Below, piece by piece: positions 25,760-36,290 of a stretch of DNA of 64,000 bases (position 1 is its first letter; each line of letters opens with the position of its first letter). Position numbers and translations under genes: made by a program. The DNA lies in assembly GCF_036324505.1 (NCBI RefSeq), contig NC_086370.1, forward strand, positions 310,001-374,000, written 5' to 3'. The DNA comes from Eleginops maclovinus (lineage: Eukaryota > Chordata > Actinopteri > Perciformes > Eleginopidae). The notes under the pieces were generated by a model that worked only from the letters and a program-made list of their open reading frames with translations, had not been told where the DNA came from and ran no database searches.

Positions 25760-26198
25760 TGTATATGTCAGAATGTTCCGCCAAAGGAGAAGGTGATAAC
25801 AACTTATTGGATAAGAAAACTTGAAATGAATGCTCCCTAATTACAAAAATGGAACATAAGGCATTTGCAATAGCATGTTTTTATGCCAGCTAAGATAAGA
25901 ATTATGATTTAGTAAGAGAAATCAAAAGTATGCGAAAACAGCAAAATTAGCCCTGGACTCCAAAGGGTTAATATTAAATGACCTATGACCTTTTAATACC
26001 AATATATTTGCATACTACAAAAAGTAGGTAACATTCATTGTTTACAGTGTTCTTACACTCAAATAAAAAAACAGTTTAAATAGCACTTAATCAAACATTA
26101 TACATTATGAATTTATGTGCAAGGGACACTAAACATAGCTAGCTGCAGTACAATTACATAGTTTGGAGACATCCATGTATCAGATGTAAGGCCACACA
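25760..26198. other. AT-rich non-coding DNA, presumed intron of the EnSpm remnant
   Basis: No exon recognised. It ends where homology to the dispersed repeat (copy B) starts near 26199. Confidence 0.4.
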
Positions 26199-26873
26199 TA
26201 ACTCTTGGTCTTTAACCACAAGAGAACAGTAACAGAAAATCAATGTATAGGTACAGAGGTGTGGGGCAGAAGAGGTTTGGGATCTTGTTTAAGTACATAT
26301 AGTTTCAATTACTAAATTGCCTCATAAACATGAGTTAAAACTACTTTTATGCATGCCGAGATATGTGACCCGCTCTGTCGAAATCAGTCGGAAGTCGATT
26401 GGATTTGCGTAAAAAACTCGTTTTTCGGGGTTCCGGTGTTTTGTTTGAAAAAACAAAGTCTTGGCTTTCAGAATATGTAACTTCTATTGCCAAAATCACA
26501 CCATAAACACATTTTTGAAGCTTGTAAAGGGAAGATGACAGGCACCCGTTACTCGCACTGGGCTCTTCCGCAGCGCCGCTCTCCCTCCCGCCCTCCCGCT
26601 GAAATATGAAAGTAAGGCGTATAGTAATCATAGATAACACGGCAGGGTCCATGACAGTTTGTTTTCATCTGATTTCAAATAAACAAAGTCTTGGCTTTCA
26701 GAATACTAAAGTTGTTTCCGCAAATTCCGATGATAAATATAACTCTGAAGCTTATAAAGGAATACTTACAAGCGTAGAACAGAGTAACGTAACGTCACAG
26801 CGGGCATAACAACAGCCGGTGTTTCTTGTGAGGGTTTCCCCGGGAAACAAACACAATATACACAAACGCAAAA

Positions 26874-26986
<113 letters not shown>

Positions 26987-27283
26987 TCCCCCAGACCAGT
27001 AATCCAAACGAAAATATTTCCCCTCCGTACTGCTTTCATCACATCAGCCGCTATTAATCAATCAGATCGATGGATTCCACAGAAGAGGAAACTTTGAAGG
27101 ACTTTTTCTCAAAATGATGACTCGGTGACAGTCATTATTTAACGTGACATATTTTGCTTAATATTTGGAGTACAAAAGCAATGGTGATATCATTAGAAAG
27201 CTAGGAATCCCCTCTTTCCAACAGTGTGTATAACTCAAAATGTGTCTTCGGGTCAATGTGACTGATTTTGATGTGCTAACGTT

Positions 27284-27590
27284 AAACTACATTTGAACAA
27301 CACAGACTGACTGAATCACTAATGCTAACGTTAGCTACATTTGAACAACACAGACTGACTGAATCACTAATGCTAACGTTAGCTACATTTGAACAACACA
27401 GACTGACTGAATCACTAATGCTAACGTTAGCTACATTTGAACAACACAGACTGACTGAATCACTAATGTTCACGTTAGCTACATTTGAACAACACAGACT
27501 GACTGAATCACTAATGCTAACGTTAGCTACATTTGAACAACACAGACTGACTGAATCACTAATGCTAACGTTAGCTACATTTGAAAAGTT
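27284..27590 (-). repeat. 48-bp minisatellite, about 6.3 copies
   Basis: Same unit as at 5729-6228 on the opposite strand, including one unit with the GTGAAC variant in place of the GTTAGC half of the palindrome. Confidence 0.95.
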
Positions 27591-27943
27591 GGTTTAGCCA
27601 GTAAAGTTGGCATGTTTGGTAACTTAGAATAACGCAAAACGATGTTCAACTGCAACAGCAACGTGATTTAAAAAATGTGGGTTCATTAACAACAATAAGC
27701 AGGTCTTACCTTTGGTAACTTGGCAGTCAGGAAGTGACGTGTGGCAGACGCAGATGATGAACTGCCCGCGCAAAAAGGCAGTAGAACTGACGACCTCCAA
27801 ATGAGTAGAATTTATCAATATTTTGCATTTTTTACGCTACTAAAAATATACCATTAATTTCTACTCTGTAATCCACAGCTGATTTTATTCAAACAAAACT
27901 AAGTAAAATGCAATTAATAAATCATTCAAAATTGTTTGAATTT

Positions 27944-28256
27944 TGTTGACATATGTGTGTATGATTGACTGAGATGTATTCTGTACTACTTACCTGCTCC
28001 ACACCATAAGGGGGTGCTATTGATTGTATATGAGATGAATATGATTGGTGACGTCACACCCCCTATATATATGAATGTTCTGCGCATGATTTTTTCTCTT
28101 GGCCCGCTCCCAATATGATGAAGGCTGGAAGAGCAGTTCCTTTGTTTGCTATATAATAAATATGCCCTAAAGGCTGAAGGAAGAATTCGTCTCGTCTACC
28201 TTTCTAGTGTTGCACTATTGGACTCCTGCTGTGTGTTGGCAGTACCCCTGCTAACA
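27944..28256 (+). repeat. Copia-type LTR (5' LTR)
   Basis: A 313-bp segment with TG...CA ends: it starts TGTTGACATATG and ends GCTAACA. Inside are a CRE palindrome TGACGTCA (28049-28056), a TATA box CTATATATAT (28063-28072) and a polyadenylation signal AATAAA (28155-28160), placed as expected for U3 and R. Immediately downstream is GGTTATGGGCCCAG, a likely primer-binding site of the kind seen in fish Copia elements. No second LTR lies in the window, so the 3' end is beyond the right edge or lost. Confidence 0.75.
28049..28072 (+). promoter_or_regulatory. LTR promoter: CRE palindrome and TATA box
   Basis: A perfect TGACGTCA lies 6 bp upstream of CTATATATAT. The arrangement suggests CREB/ATF-responsive transcription of the Copia element; this is inference from motifs. 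Confidence 0.5.
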
Positions 28257-28391
28257 GGTTATGGGCCCAGTAACGACGACAGTAGTTGCAACAACGGAAA
28301 GTGTGGCGACGAACACGTTAGCTAGTTAGCTAAAAGTGTGGTAGCTAGTTTAGTGCGGTAGAACCGGGGAGCTAAGCTAAAACTGAGAAGA

Positions 28392-28820
28392 ATGGCAAAC
28401 CAAAAGGCAAAGTGGCCGACGTTCGACGGTAGGGCCGAAGAATATGAGCTCTGGGAAGAACGGATGCTGTGTTGCATGCACCGTGTTGGATTAAAAGAGA
28501 CTATTCTGAATGAGCCTGGTGGACCGCTGACCGTTGAGGAACGAGGCAAGGATAATGAACTGAATGTGGACGCATACTGCGCGTTGGCGCCATTGCTGGA
28601 TAACGTGAGTTTGGGACTGATATTCAGAGACACTAAAAACAAGGGACGTGAGAGTCTGCAAGTGCTGAGAGAGCACTACATTGGCAAAGGTAGGCCACGG
28701 ATTGTTTCTATGTACATTACATTGACCTCGCTGAAGAAAGCGGATACAGAGACTGTAACTGAGTACATTATCCGGGCAGAGCAGATCTTTACAGCGCTCA
28801 GAGGTGCTGGCGAGTATGAG
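28392..28820 (+). pseudogene. Copia-type gag, truncated
   Basis: The ATG at 28392 follows the presumed primer-binding site by about 120 bp. The protein begins MANQKAKWPTFDGRAEEYEL and continues with WEERMLCCMHRVGL, LNVDAYCALAPLLDNVSLGL, LQVLREHYIGKGRPRIVSMY and ETVTEYIIRAEQIFTAL, the pattern of the UBN2/retrotran_gag family of Ty1/Copia elements. After about 143 residues the frame runs into the terminal sequence of the integrase-type transposon at 28821. The zinc knuckle, protease, integrase and reverse transcriptase are not in the window. Confidence 0.7.
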
Positions 28821-28945
28821 GGGCCGTTTAGGCCATAACACACTGGAATTCTCTCCCCTTCCCACTGAAACTGTCTCTGCACACTGAAAAAATATTTCAC
28901 GGCACACTGGAAATAACTTTCATATATATTAATGGGTGTCAAAAC
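28821..28945 (+). mobile_element. Left end of an integrase-type DNA transposon (probably IS3EU)
   Basis: The copia gag stops at TATGAG; the following GGGCCGTTTAGGCCATAACA opens a new sequence that includes CACTGGAATTCTCTCCCCTT. Its continuation, after a hAT insertion, lies at 34898 and leads to the integrase-like gene at 35390. A closely similar terminal motif recurs at 63702-63740. The exact end and target duplication could not be fixed. Confidence 0.5.
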
Positions 28946-29503
28946 TAGGGATGCACCGAAATGAAAATTCTTGGCCGAAACCGAAAACCGAAAATGAGGA
29001 AACCAAGGCCGAAAACTGAAACACCGAAATAAATTATTATTCCAATTATTAGTACCATTGCATTTATGGCTATGACTGTGTGCTAACCTTACTAAAAATC
29101 AAGGCGTTGCAATTCAAAGAATAAATAAATCACGAAATTATGAAAATATTTATTTAGAACTGACATTATGCACAATATAAAATAAAATGAAATGTTTAAC
29201 TTGACCACACATGTGTAGCCTACATGAAATAATAATGTACAGGCCTGTAAACTGACTGGCCTGCTGAAATATTGTAAAATTAAATATGCTCTCTCATAAA
29301 AAAACAAAGTGCATTTAAGTCAAGTGCATTCAGAACAAGTGCAACTGCTGAAAGATAACAAGAGCCAATTTTCTCTGTAGGCCTACAACATAATAGTATA
29401 TCAAAACAAAGATTGCCATAGCCCATATGTTAAACTTAGGCCTTTAACAACAACAAATGTAGAAGTGGAAAACAAATATTTAAACACTTGACACAAGCCC
29501 ATT

Positions 29504-30176
29504 CTACTTCTTGAGGTAAAGTGGCAGGTTTTTCTTGATGAAGAGTAGCTTCTCTGCTTTATCACAGTGAAGTCTGTTCCTCTTCTCATCGAGAACATGA
29601 GTTGCAGCACTGAACAGTCTCTCGCTGTCAACGCTTGTGCACGGAGCAGACAAGTACTTGCGTGCCATCTTTGCCAGGTCAGGGAAGCGGCCTTGGTTAT
29701 TTTTCCAGTGGGCAAGAGGGTTATCACTTCTGGGGATGGTGACTTCAGACAGATAACCATCTAACTGTTGAGCGGTTGAGCTTGTCATCTGCCTGACATT
29801 TGAGAAAGATAAATAGGGCCAGTGCATAAATAAACATTATTCTCAAATAGCAACAAAAAAATATCTAGCAGAAAAATAAAATCATCTGATAATCACATAT
29901 ACAGTAAGTATAAGTATATAAGAAAATAATACCCTACCTATTATTTGGGGCACTCTCTTGCAGGATCTCATTGAACATATCAGACAATGAGGGTGCATGC
30001 CTCTCATCTGGTGCAGAGAGACGAGTCCTTTTTTCTGCGCTCTGCTCTCCTTCTTCTGCGCTGTGCGCTTCTCCGTCTCCAAGCGGGTTCTCCGCATCCA
30101 TCGCGGCTTGGATCATTTCTCGTGCGCGCTGCCTCGTTCCCACATCAAAGTAATGATCTTTATAACGCGGATCAAG
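29504..30176 (-). pseudogene. Same hAT transposase, 3' part (rest of exon 1 and last exon)
   Basis: 30176-29938 reads LDPRYKDHYFDVGTRQRARE and an acidic linker, ending at a GT donor (29937). The last exon, 29792-29504, follows a CAG acceptor and contains LAHWKNNQGRFPDLAKMARK, YLSAPCTSVDSERLFSAATH and RNRLHCDKAEKLLFIKKNLP, the hAT dimerisation domain with the S-x-x-S-E-R-L-F-S motif. Joined to 34730-33420 it completes a typical transposase of about 610 residues. Confidence 0.85.
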
Positions 30177-30699
30177 TAGGGGAGAGTGGGGGCGGTTGCA
30201 ACACTTTTTACATTTCCTTCAGTTTCTCAGCAACCGTATATATTAGAAAGACAAAACAATTATATATTAAAGCCATATATGTCACCTACCTGTCTATATT
30301 GATGCAACATTTGTACATAGGATACTATGTAAGTAATTTGTACTTTAATGCACCCTGAAAATTGGGGCCGAGGGGCAGTTGCAACAGTCAATTAGATGTA
30401 ATAAAACTCATACTTAGGCATTATTCTTCAAATCTTTTTTAGTTTATTTGAGAACAGAGTTCATTGAACTAATTATTAAAGTTAAAAACAGAGTTCATTG
30501 ACTTAGAAATATTCAAATTTACAACAATATACAAGCAGTAATGATTTCATAACACAAAAACAGAGTTCATTCACTTAGCCTACTAACAATATTCAAAAGG
30601 AAAAAATATTTAAAAGTATACAACAATATACAAGCAGTAATACAAGCAGTAATGATTTTATAACACCAACAAACTGATTATTTTAAGTAAAGATAGTAT

Positions 30700-32355
30700 T
30701 CAATTTAATTCCTCATCTGACTCACAATTGTGGCAAATGTAAATGGAACCACCATCAGTGCAAGCTTCATGAGCCCATGCCTTGCACTGCCAACATTGCA
30801 GCCACACCTCTCTCGGTCTGGAGTAGCTCTCTAAGCAAACTATACAGAAATCTTTCTCTGTCTCAGAGTCACTATCCTTCTCTATATGTTTCTTTTTCAA
30901 CGTTTTCTTTAAGACTACCTTGGCATTTTGTTTTGTTTCAACTGTGTTTGTCAGTTTTCTTTTGACTTTTGTTGGCTTTTTCTTCACTCCTGCCTTCTCC
31001 TTCTCCAAAGCCTCCTTTTCGGGAGTGTCTGTTAAGACGACTGATTTGCGTTTTTTTCGACCATTTGGTTTTGTTCCCTTCCGTGGTCCTGCTCTGGGGT
31101 GGGGTCTAACATTCTCAGGTGAAAATGGCAATGGAGGAACTGCAGGAAGAACTGGAAGAACGGAGCAGGATGTCCCAGCCTGCTCCGGAAGAACTGGTGG
31201 AAAAACTGGAAGAACGGAGCAGGCTGGGACATCCTGCTCCGGAAGAACTGGTGGAAGAACTGCAAGAACGGAGCAGGATGTCCCAGCCTGCTCCGGAAGA
31301 AATGGTGGAAGAACTGGAGGAACGCAGCAGGCTGGGACATCCTGCTCCGGAAGAACTGGTGGAAAAACTGGAAGAACGGAGCAGGATGACCCAGCCTGCT
31401 CCGGGAGAACTAATGGTGGCGGCCGGTCTGTCACCAAAGACGGCGCAAAGTCACTTTCGTTAAATATGTCACGGTGATAAGGCCAAATTCCAGTGCATCT
31501 GAAGCCATTTTGGACATTGATGGGTGTTCCAGCCAATGGGAGGGCCAACCTAACAATCCCCGGAATGTCATAAATTGACATCGTAAGGCCTGGGTGGCTT
31601 CTCATCCAGGAGTCGCAGAAGGAGTTTACATGGCGTTTTAGGGGGCCATAGACAGTGCGGTCGAGTGGCTGTAGTTTGTGGGAACAATGGGGTGGGAAAG
31701 ACAGCATGACAATTCCATTTTCTCTGCAAAAGTTAATCCCGGCAACAGAAAGATGGGAGGAATGGTTGTCGAGAATCAAGAGGACCTTTGAATACAGTGA
31801 GGCCCTCGTGTGGTGTTGAAAATGTTGCAAAAACTGAAGAAAATGCTCTTCCAACATCCATCCCGACTTGTTTGCGGCACCAATGCATCCAGGCGGGCCA
31901 TCCCGGATGAAATGGTCCTTAAAATGGACCCGCGGGAAGATGAACATGGGTGGAATCATGTTCCCTAATGCATTGCCTGCACATGCAACGGTCACGAGCG
32001 TTCCTCTTTCTCCGGAGGTTACTGCCCCCACCTGTCTGACGCCGCGCCCGGCAACAACATTTTCTGGTTCTTGGACCATTGTGACCCCAGTCTCGTCCAT
32101 ATTCCATATGTCTGTTCCTTCAAAATTATATCTGTCAATTACCATGGCAAGATTATCATAGAACATGGACACATTATGGCGATTAAAACTTGTGTTCCGA
32201 GACAGACTAGTAGCTTGAGGGCACCGTATAGACAGACAGGGGTGTCGTTTCATGAACCCGAAAAACCACTCCCGGCCAGCCATGGAGCACTCATTCCAGG
32301 TATCAGGGTAGGAGCACTTATAGAAGAAAGCCAGTTGGAAGGCCAATCGACGAAC
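30700..32355 (-). CDS. pogo-type transposase, exon 2 (catalytic domain and PHD finger)
   Basis: The exon begins after CAG with VRRLAFQLAFFYK, and FFGFMKRHPCLS ends the HTH/CENPB-type DNA-binding region. The DDE_1 domain shows DIWNMDETGV (first Asp), KVLLILDNHSSH (second Asp) and SHKLQPLDRTVYGPLK (third Asp of the DDD triad), then NGFRCTGIWPYHRDIF. A proline-rich linker of alternating repeats follows, then a lysine-rich stretch, and at the C-terminus CIVCLESYSRPREVWLQCWQ with C-x4-H-x2-C and C-x2-C, a PHD-like zinc finger. With exon 1 the protein is about 650 residues and uninterrupted. The ATG at 32361 is inside the intron and is not the start. Confidence 0.9.
   Translation of the reverse strand, partial: VRRLAFQLAFFYKCSYPDTWNECSMAGREWFFGFMKRHPCLSIRCPQATSLSRNTSFNRHNVSMFYDNLAMVIDRYNFEGTDIWNMDETGVTMVQEPENVVAGRGVRQVGAVTSGERGTLVTVACAGNALGNMIPPMFIFPRVHFKDHFIRDGPPGCIGAANKSGWMLEEHFLQFLQHFQHHTRASLYSKVLLILDNHSSHLSVAGINFCRENGIVMLSFPPHCSHKLQPLDRTVYGPLKRHVNSFCDSWMRSHPGLTMSIYDIPGIVRLALPLAGTPINVQNGFRCTGIWPYHRDIFNESDFAPSLVTDRPPPLVLPEQAGSSCSVLPVFPPVLPEQDVPACCVPPVLPPFLPEQAGTSCSVLAVLPPVLPEQDVPACSVLPVFPPVLPEQAGTSCSVLPVLPAVPPLPFSPENVRPHPRAGPRKGTKPNGRKKRKSVVLTDTPEKEALEKEKAGVKKKPTKVKRKLTNTVETKQNAKVVLKKTLKKKHIEKDSDSETEKDFCIVCLESYSRPREVWLQCWQCKAWAHEACTDGGSIYICHNCESDEELN
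31130..31410 (-). repeat. In-frame repeat with alternating inverted cores (pogo linker)
   Basis: About five units of roughly 54 bp inside the coding exon. Each unit has arms GGAGCAGG and CCTGCTCC around a nine-base core that alternates between ATGTCCCAG and its reverse complement CTGGGACAT. On the coding strand the two orientations give PEQDVPAC and PEQAGTSC, so both keep the frame open. Confidence 0.85.
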
Positions 32356-32515
32356 CTGCAAAATGGATGTTAAATGAAAATAGAGGTAGAAGGTTAAATT
32401 TGTTTTATGAATTTATCTTATCTTATTATTTCACGGCCTCATATTCTTATATAATTCTCCCTACCAACCCTCCCTTTAGGCCTACACTCTGCTTTAATAT
32501 CTTCCTCATGCTTAC

Positions 32516-32812
32516 CTCTTTAGTGCTGAGACCATAGAAAAGGTCAGCTGCTCTTCTAAGATAATCTGCCAAACTATCCTCCTGTTCAGCTGAGAACACC
32601 CTCCTGGGAGTCCAGTACCCTGTCCTCATCTCTTCTCCTGGACCTAGCCTTTCTCTTTTTTTCATAAAGCGGTAGAGGGTTGTGTGGCAAATGGAATACT
32701 GTTTTGCAACAGACCTCACTGTCCTGCGTTCATTTGTCACTGTAGCAGCTGCTAAGGACATAATAGGTAAAGGGACACCCCTATCTGTTGTCCTCTTTCT
32801 GTCTCGTGGCAT
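32516..32812 (-). CDS. pogo-type transposase, exon 1 (HTH)
   Basis: Starts at the ATG at 32812 just after a TTTTTCAG acceptor-like site: MPRDRKRTTDRGVPLPIMSL, then VRSVAKQYSICHTTLYRFMK, a helix-turn-helix, then EQEDSLADYLRRAADLFYGL. The GT donor at 32515 is in phase 0 with exon 2 (STKE|VRRLAF). The first helix-turn-helix is of the psq type used by pogo transposases to bind terminal repeats. Confidence 0.85.
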
Positions 32813-32986
32813 ACTGAAAAAAACAAAACAAAAATGAGGATACACTGTAACCTAGTTTGACTTTTAAAAAAGTAATGTGTCTGAAACACAAAGAGGAGAT
32901 ACCTGGCTATTGTAATATGTTATTTATATAACCGATGAATTGCCCTATATATGTCTTTGATCTAATTTGCATTATTGTTGTCATGA

Positions 32987-33070
32987 GGGACAGTTGCAAC
33001 ACCATGTGGGGACAGTTGCAACACCATGTGGGGACAGTTGCAACAAAACGTTGCAACTGTCCCCACATGG
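32987..33070 (+). repeat. Subterminal repeats of the pogo element
   Basis: Three direct copies of GGGACAGTTGCAAC spaced by ACCATGTG, then an inverted copy (GTTGCAACTGTCCCC) giving a hairpin-like end. The word equals the core of the terminal repeat; another copy (GGGGCAGTTGCAAC) is at 30371. Such repeats could be extra transposase-binding sites. Confidence 0.75.
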
Positions 33071-33419
33071 CAGCCATCTTAAAACAAGCTATGCTAGCCT
33101 AACACATTAGCTTTAACACATGGTACTTAAGTCTGTTTAGAGCTAAGAAACTGCACATTCAAACTAACATAACTACAAATATGTATACTTAAAAAGTTTA
33201 GACAATATGACAAAAAATCTGATCACAAAAAAAGTTACTTTTATACCTTGAAATTCAGTTCTCCCTGAAGGAATGATGACATGTGGCTGTTAATGTCCAG
33301 TAAGAAGGAGGGGTCTACTGAGCATGTGCAGTAGGCGTGTCATGACTCTAGCTCATTCCTGATTGGAGAAATCAGCAATGTTGCAACTGCCACACGTTGC
33401 AACTGCCCCCACTCTCCCC

Positions 33420-34730
33420 TACAGTCGCGATGAAGTGCAGAGGATCCGAATAGATCTCAGTGAAACGTGTGCTGACAGACTCTAAGAGTGTACTTTTCAT
33501 TGTTTTCACTCCGTGGTCCGTCTCAACCTCTTTGCGTAGAAGACGCTTTAGCGCTGCAATTAAAGGAATAACGTCTGCTGCAGATGCATCAGAGGAGCTG
33601 ATCTCTTTAGTTAGCTGCTCAAAGGGGGCAAGAAGAGAGAGAATGTTCTCTATTAAGACCCACTGGTGTGAAGTGAATGTCGCGGGGAGCTCGTGATCTG
33701 CGCTGTATGCAGCCAAGACACGCTTTTGCGCAAAGAGGCTTTCGAGCATGTAATATGTGCTGTTCCACCGTGTACTCACGTCTTGTTGGAACCATTTTTT
33801 TGTTGTTCCTAACTGATCTTGCATAGACTGCAAGCGGGAATAGGCCAGCAGAGAATGTTTAAAGTGGCCAACAATTCTTCTGCCTATAGCCAATACGTCT
33901 TTTACGCTCCGCTGAGACAACACTCCCTCATTCACAGCCAGATGTAGTGTGTGGGCCATGCACCGTATTCCTTTCAGCTGACTTTCTTCTATCGCTTTTG
34001 TCATATTTCTTGCGTTGTCACTGACTATGGCATGCACTTTAGATCGGTCGATATGCCAGGTGTCGAACATATTGGCGAATGCATCAGAAATGGCTGCTGC
34101 TGTATGTGATCCTCGAAACTCTTGTGAATTAAGCAGAATCTTTTGCAGCTTGAAATCTGTGTCGATCCACTGTGCAGTTAGACTGAGCATACTCGTGATG
34201 CTGACGTCTGAGCTCCATATATCGGTCGTGAAACTGATTGCTGAAATATCAGATGCCATAAGCTCATGGACGTGAGTTGCAACAACATTGAACAGCTCAG
34301 GTAAACATACGTCTGAGAAATGTCGTCTGCTCGGTATGGCATAACGGGGCTCAATGTGCTCTATCAGCCTACGAAATCCCACGTCCTCTACAACAGAGAA
34401 CGGCTGATCATCTAAGGCAATGAATTCCATCATTTTTTGTGTAATGCCCTTAGCCTTGGCACCATCACTGGGAAACTTTTTGGCCTTTTCAAAAACGTCT
34501 GCCACAGACGGAGTCGGTGTGCTCGGAATGGCTTTCCTTTTCTGTGCCGCGTTTTTCTCAAATTCAGAATAGCGATCGGGATGTTTTGATTTAAGATGAT
34601 GAATTAAACCCGACGTGGAAAAACTCTTTGCAGATATACCCCCTCTAGAAATTTCGGCTTTACACGTATTGCAAATTGCTATTCGTTGTTCTGTTTCAGA
34701 CACAGTGAATTGCGTCCACACCGCAGACAT
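33420..34730 (-). pseudogene. hAT transposase (BED finger, Ac-like), exon 1 up to the pogo insertion
   Basis: The ATG at 34730 opens MSAVWTQFTVSETEQRIAIC, a BED-type finger (CNTCKAEI ... LIHHLKSKHPD). The catalytic core follows: PSRRHFSD, ISFTTDIWSSDVSITS (first Asp), HAIVSDNARNMTKAIEE (second Asp), IRCMAHTLHLAVNE and FQQDVSTRWNSTYYMLE. At DPLHFIATV the frame enters the pogo element. Removing the pogo element and one TA copy continues exactly into LDPRYKDHYFD at 30176. No other damage is visible, so the pogo insertion probably inactivated a functional gene. Confidence 0.88.
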
Positions 34731-34897
34731 GTTGGCCCGAGTGCTGTTCGCGGTTTTTTGCTTGCGTCATCATCACAACGTTCTGTTTCGGCCTTGTTGT
34801 TTCGGTGACAAAAGTGTTTCGGCCGAAAACAGAAAATGCACTTTTGGGCCATTTTCGGCCGAACATTTTCGGTGGCCGAATTTTCGGTGCATCCCTA

Positions 34898-35241
<344 letters not shown>

Positions 35242-35265
35242 AGCGGGAAGCGCGCGAGCATTTTT

Positions 35266-35328
35266 CAGTGTGTCCGGAAGGCATTTCAGTGTAACCGGAA
35301 GGCATGTCAGTGCGTCCGGAAAGCCATT
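35266..35328 (+). repeat. 21-bp tandem repeat, three copies
   Basis: CAGTGTGTCCGGAAGGCATT and two variants (CAGTGTAACC..., CAGTGCGTCC...) in a row, just upstream of the integrase-type gene. Confidence 0.8.
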
Positions 35329-35389
35329 AGACGATAACAGGTTCATTGTACGTTGTACGAGTTCAGGTAGCCTACGACAAAAGCATAAA

Positions 35390-36114
35390 ATGATGCACAA
35401 ACAGATAATTGTAGGCCTAATAATTTTCCTCGCATGTCACGTATCAGTTAGGTCAAACAACGAAGATGTTATTGAGATATTTTCGCAAATTCTACATTGT
35501 CTCGAAAGAATTCAGGTTTATCCAAATGTGAGGTGTTTTCGTGAACTTGAAGCCCATGCTAGGACAATATTCCACATAACAAACATTGTACGGCAACATG
35601 ATACATTGGAGGGAAGACCGTGTACAATTTTACTTGAACAATTATATCAGTGCATGATGGCTGTTCTGCAACAGGTCGATGACGATCTTCCGAGAGAAAT
35701 GACCATTGTACCACCTATTAATAGAAGCGGCACTGGTCGCCCACGGTACGATTTGACAGCAGAACAGATAGAGTTGTGCATGGGTCTTGGGCTTAACTGG
35801 CAAGGAATAGCCTCGCTTTTTGGCATTGCGCGCCGGACCTTGTACCGCCACCGACAACGCTTGGGTATACCACCTCTTCAATACAGTGAACTGTCAAGGG
35901 AGAACCTGCTGTCAACCATCAGACACATACTGGATACTACGCCGAATGCTGGCGAGATCTACGTACGGGCCAGTCTGCGCCACATGGGGATTCGTATTCA
36001 GCGCAGGAGAGTTCGGGAAGCTCTACAAACCATTGACCCAGTGGGGCGAAGTGTACGTCACCGACAGGCCATTCGCCGCAGGACCTACTGTGTTCGTGGT
36101 CCGAATGAATTATG
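35390..36114 (+). pseudogene. Integrase-type (probably IS3EU) transposase, exon 1
   Basis: Probable start at 35390 (MMHKQIIVGLIIFLACHVSV). An N-terminal helical region follows (IFSQILHCLERIQVYPNVRC), then a helix-turn-helix: RYDLTAEQIELCMGLGLNWQ with GIASLFGIARRTLYRHRQRL, and a second domain VRASLRHMGIRIQRRRVREA. The exon ends NELW at a GTGAGT donor (36115). In fish such proteins are annotated as integrase-core proteins. The exon is open; damage lies in exon 2. The family name is an inference from the protein type. Confidence 0.75.
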
Positions 36115-36290
36115 GTGAGTTAGTCTACTATTGTAATGACAGCACTGTCGAGTGTCCGAATGACTTTGTGCCAGTCGTGTCATAGCCTACCATTGAGGCT
36201 GCTGTCAAACTGCAAAGCACTTTAAAATACAAACGTGTTGGCCATAGCCTACGTTGAACTGATGCCCCTTTCCCTTGTCTTTATTTGCAG

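Larger units (their letters stand above)
30179..33419 (-). mobile_element. pogo/Tigger-type (Tc1-mariner) transposon, apparently intact
   Basis: Terminal inverted repeats GGGGAGAGTGGGGGC plus (G/A)GTTGCAAC at both ends, flanked by TA (30177-30178 and 33420-33421), the target duplication of this superfamily. The element carries a two-exon transposase on the minus strand with no visible damage. The core word GGGGACAGTTGCAAC is repeated inside the right end at 32987-33070. Confidence 0.93.
28946..34897 (-). mobile_element. hAT transposon (interrupted by a pogo element)
   Basis: Both ends start TAGGGATGCACCGAAA when read inward (28946 and reverse complement from 34897). The flanks GTCAAAAC (28938-28945) and GTGAAAAC (34898-34905) form an 8-bp target duplication with one mismatch. 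Subterminal sequence is rich in GGCCGAAA/CCGAAAA words on both sides. The three-exon transposase is on the minus strand and is cut by the pogo element 30179-33419. Confidence 0.9.

Noticed and set aside
28949..29000. CCGAAA-rich stretch as a regulatory array
   Set aside because: The same words recur at the other hAT end in inverted order, so they are subterminal repeats of the transposon.
30920..31477. Plus-strand ORFs with Glu-rich or Gly-Arg-Thr repeats
   Set aside because: Antisense shadows of the repeat inside the pogo transposase, whose minus-strand frame carries the real domain and PHD finger.
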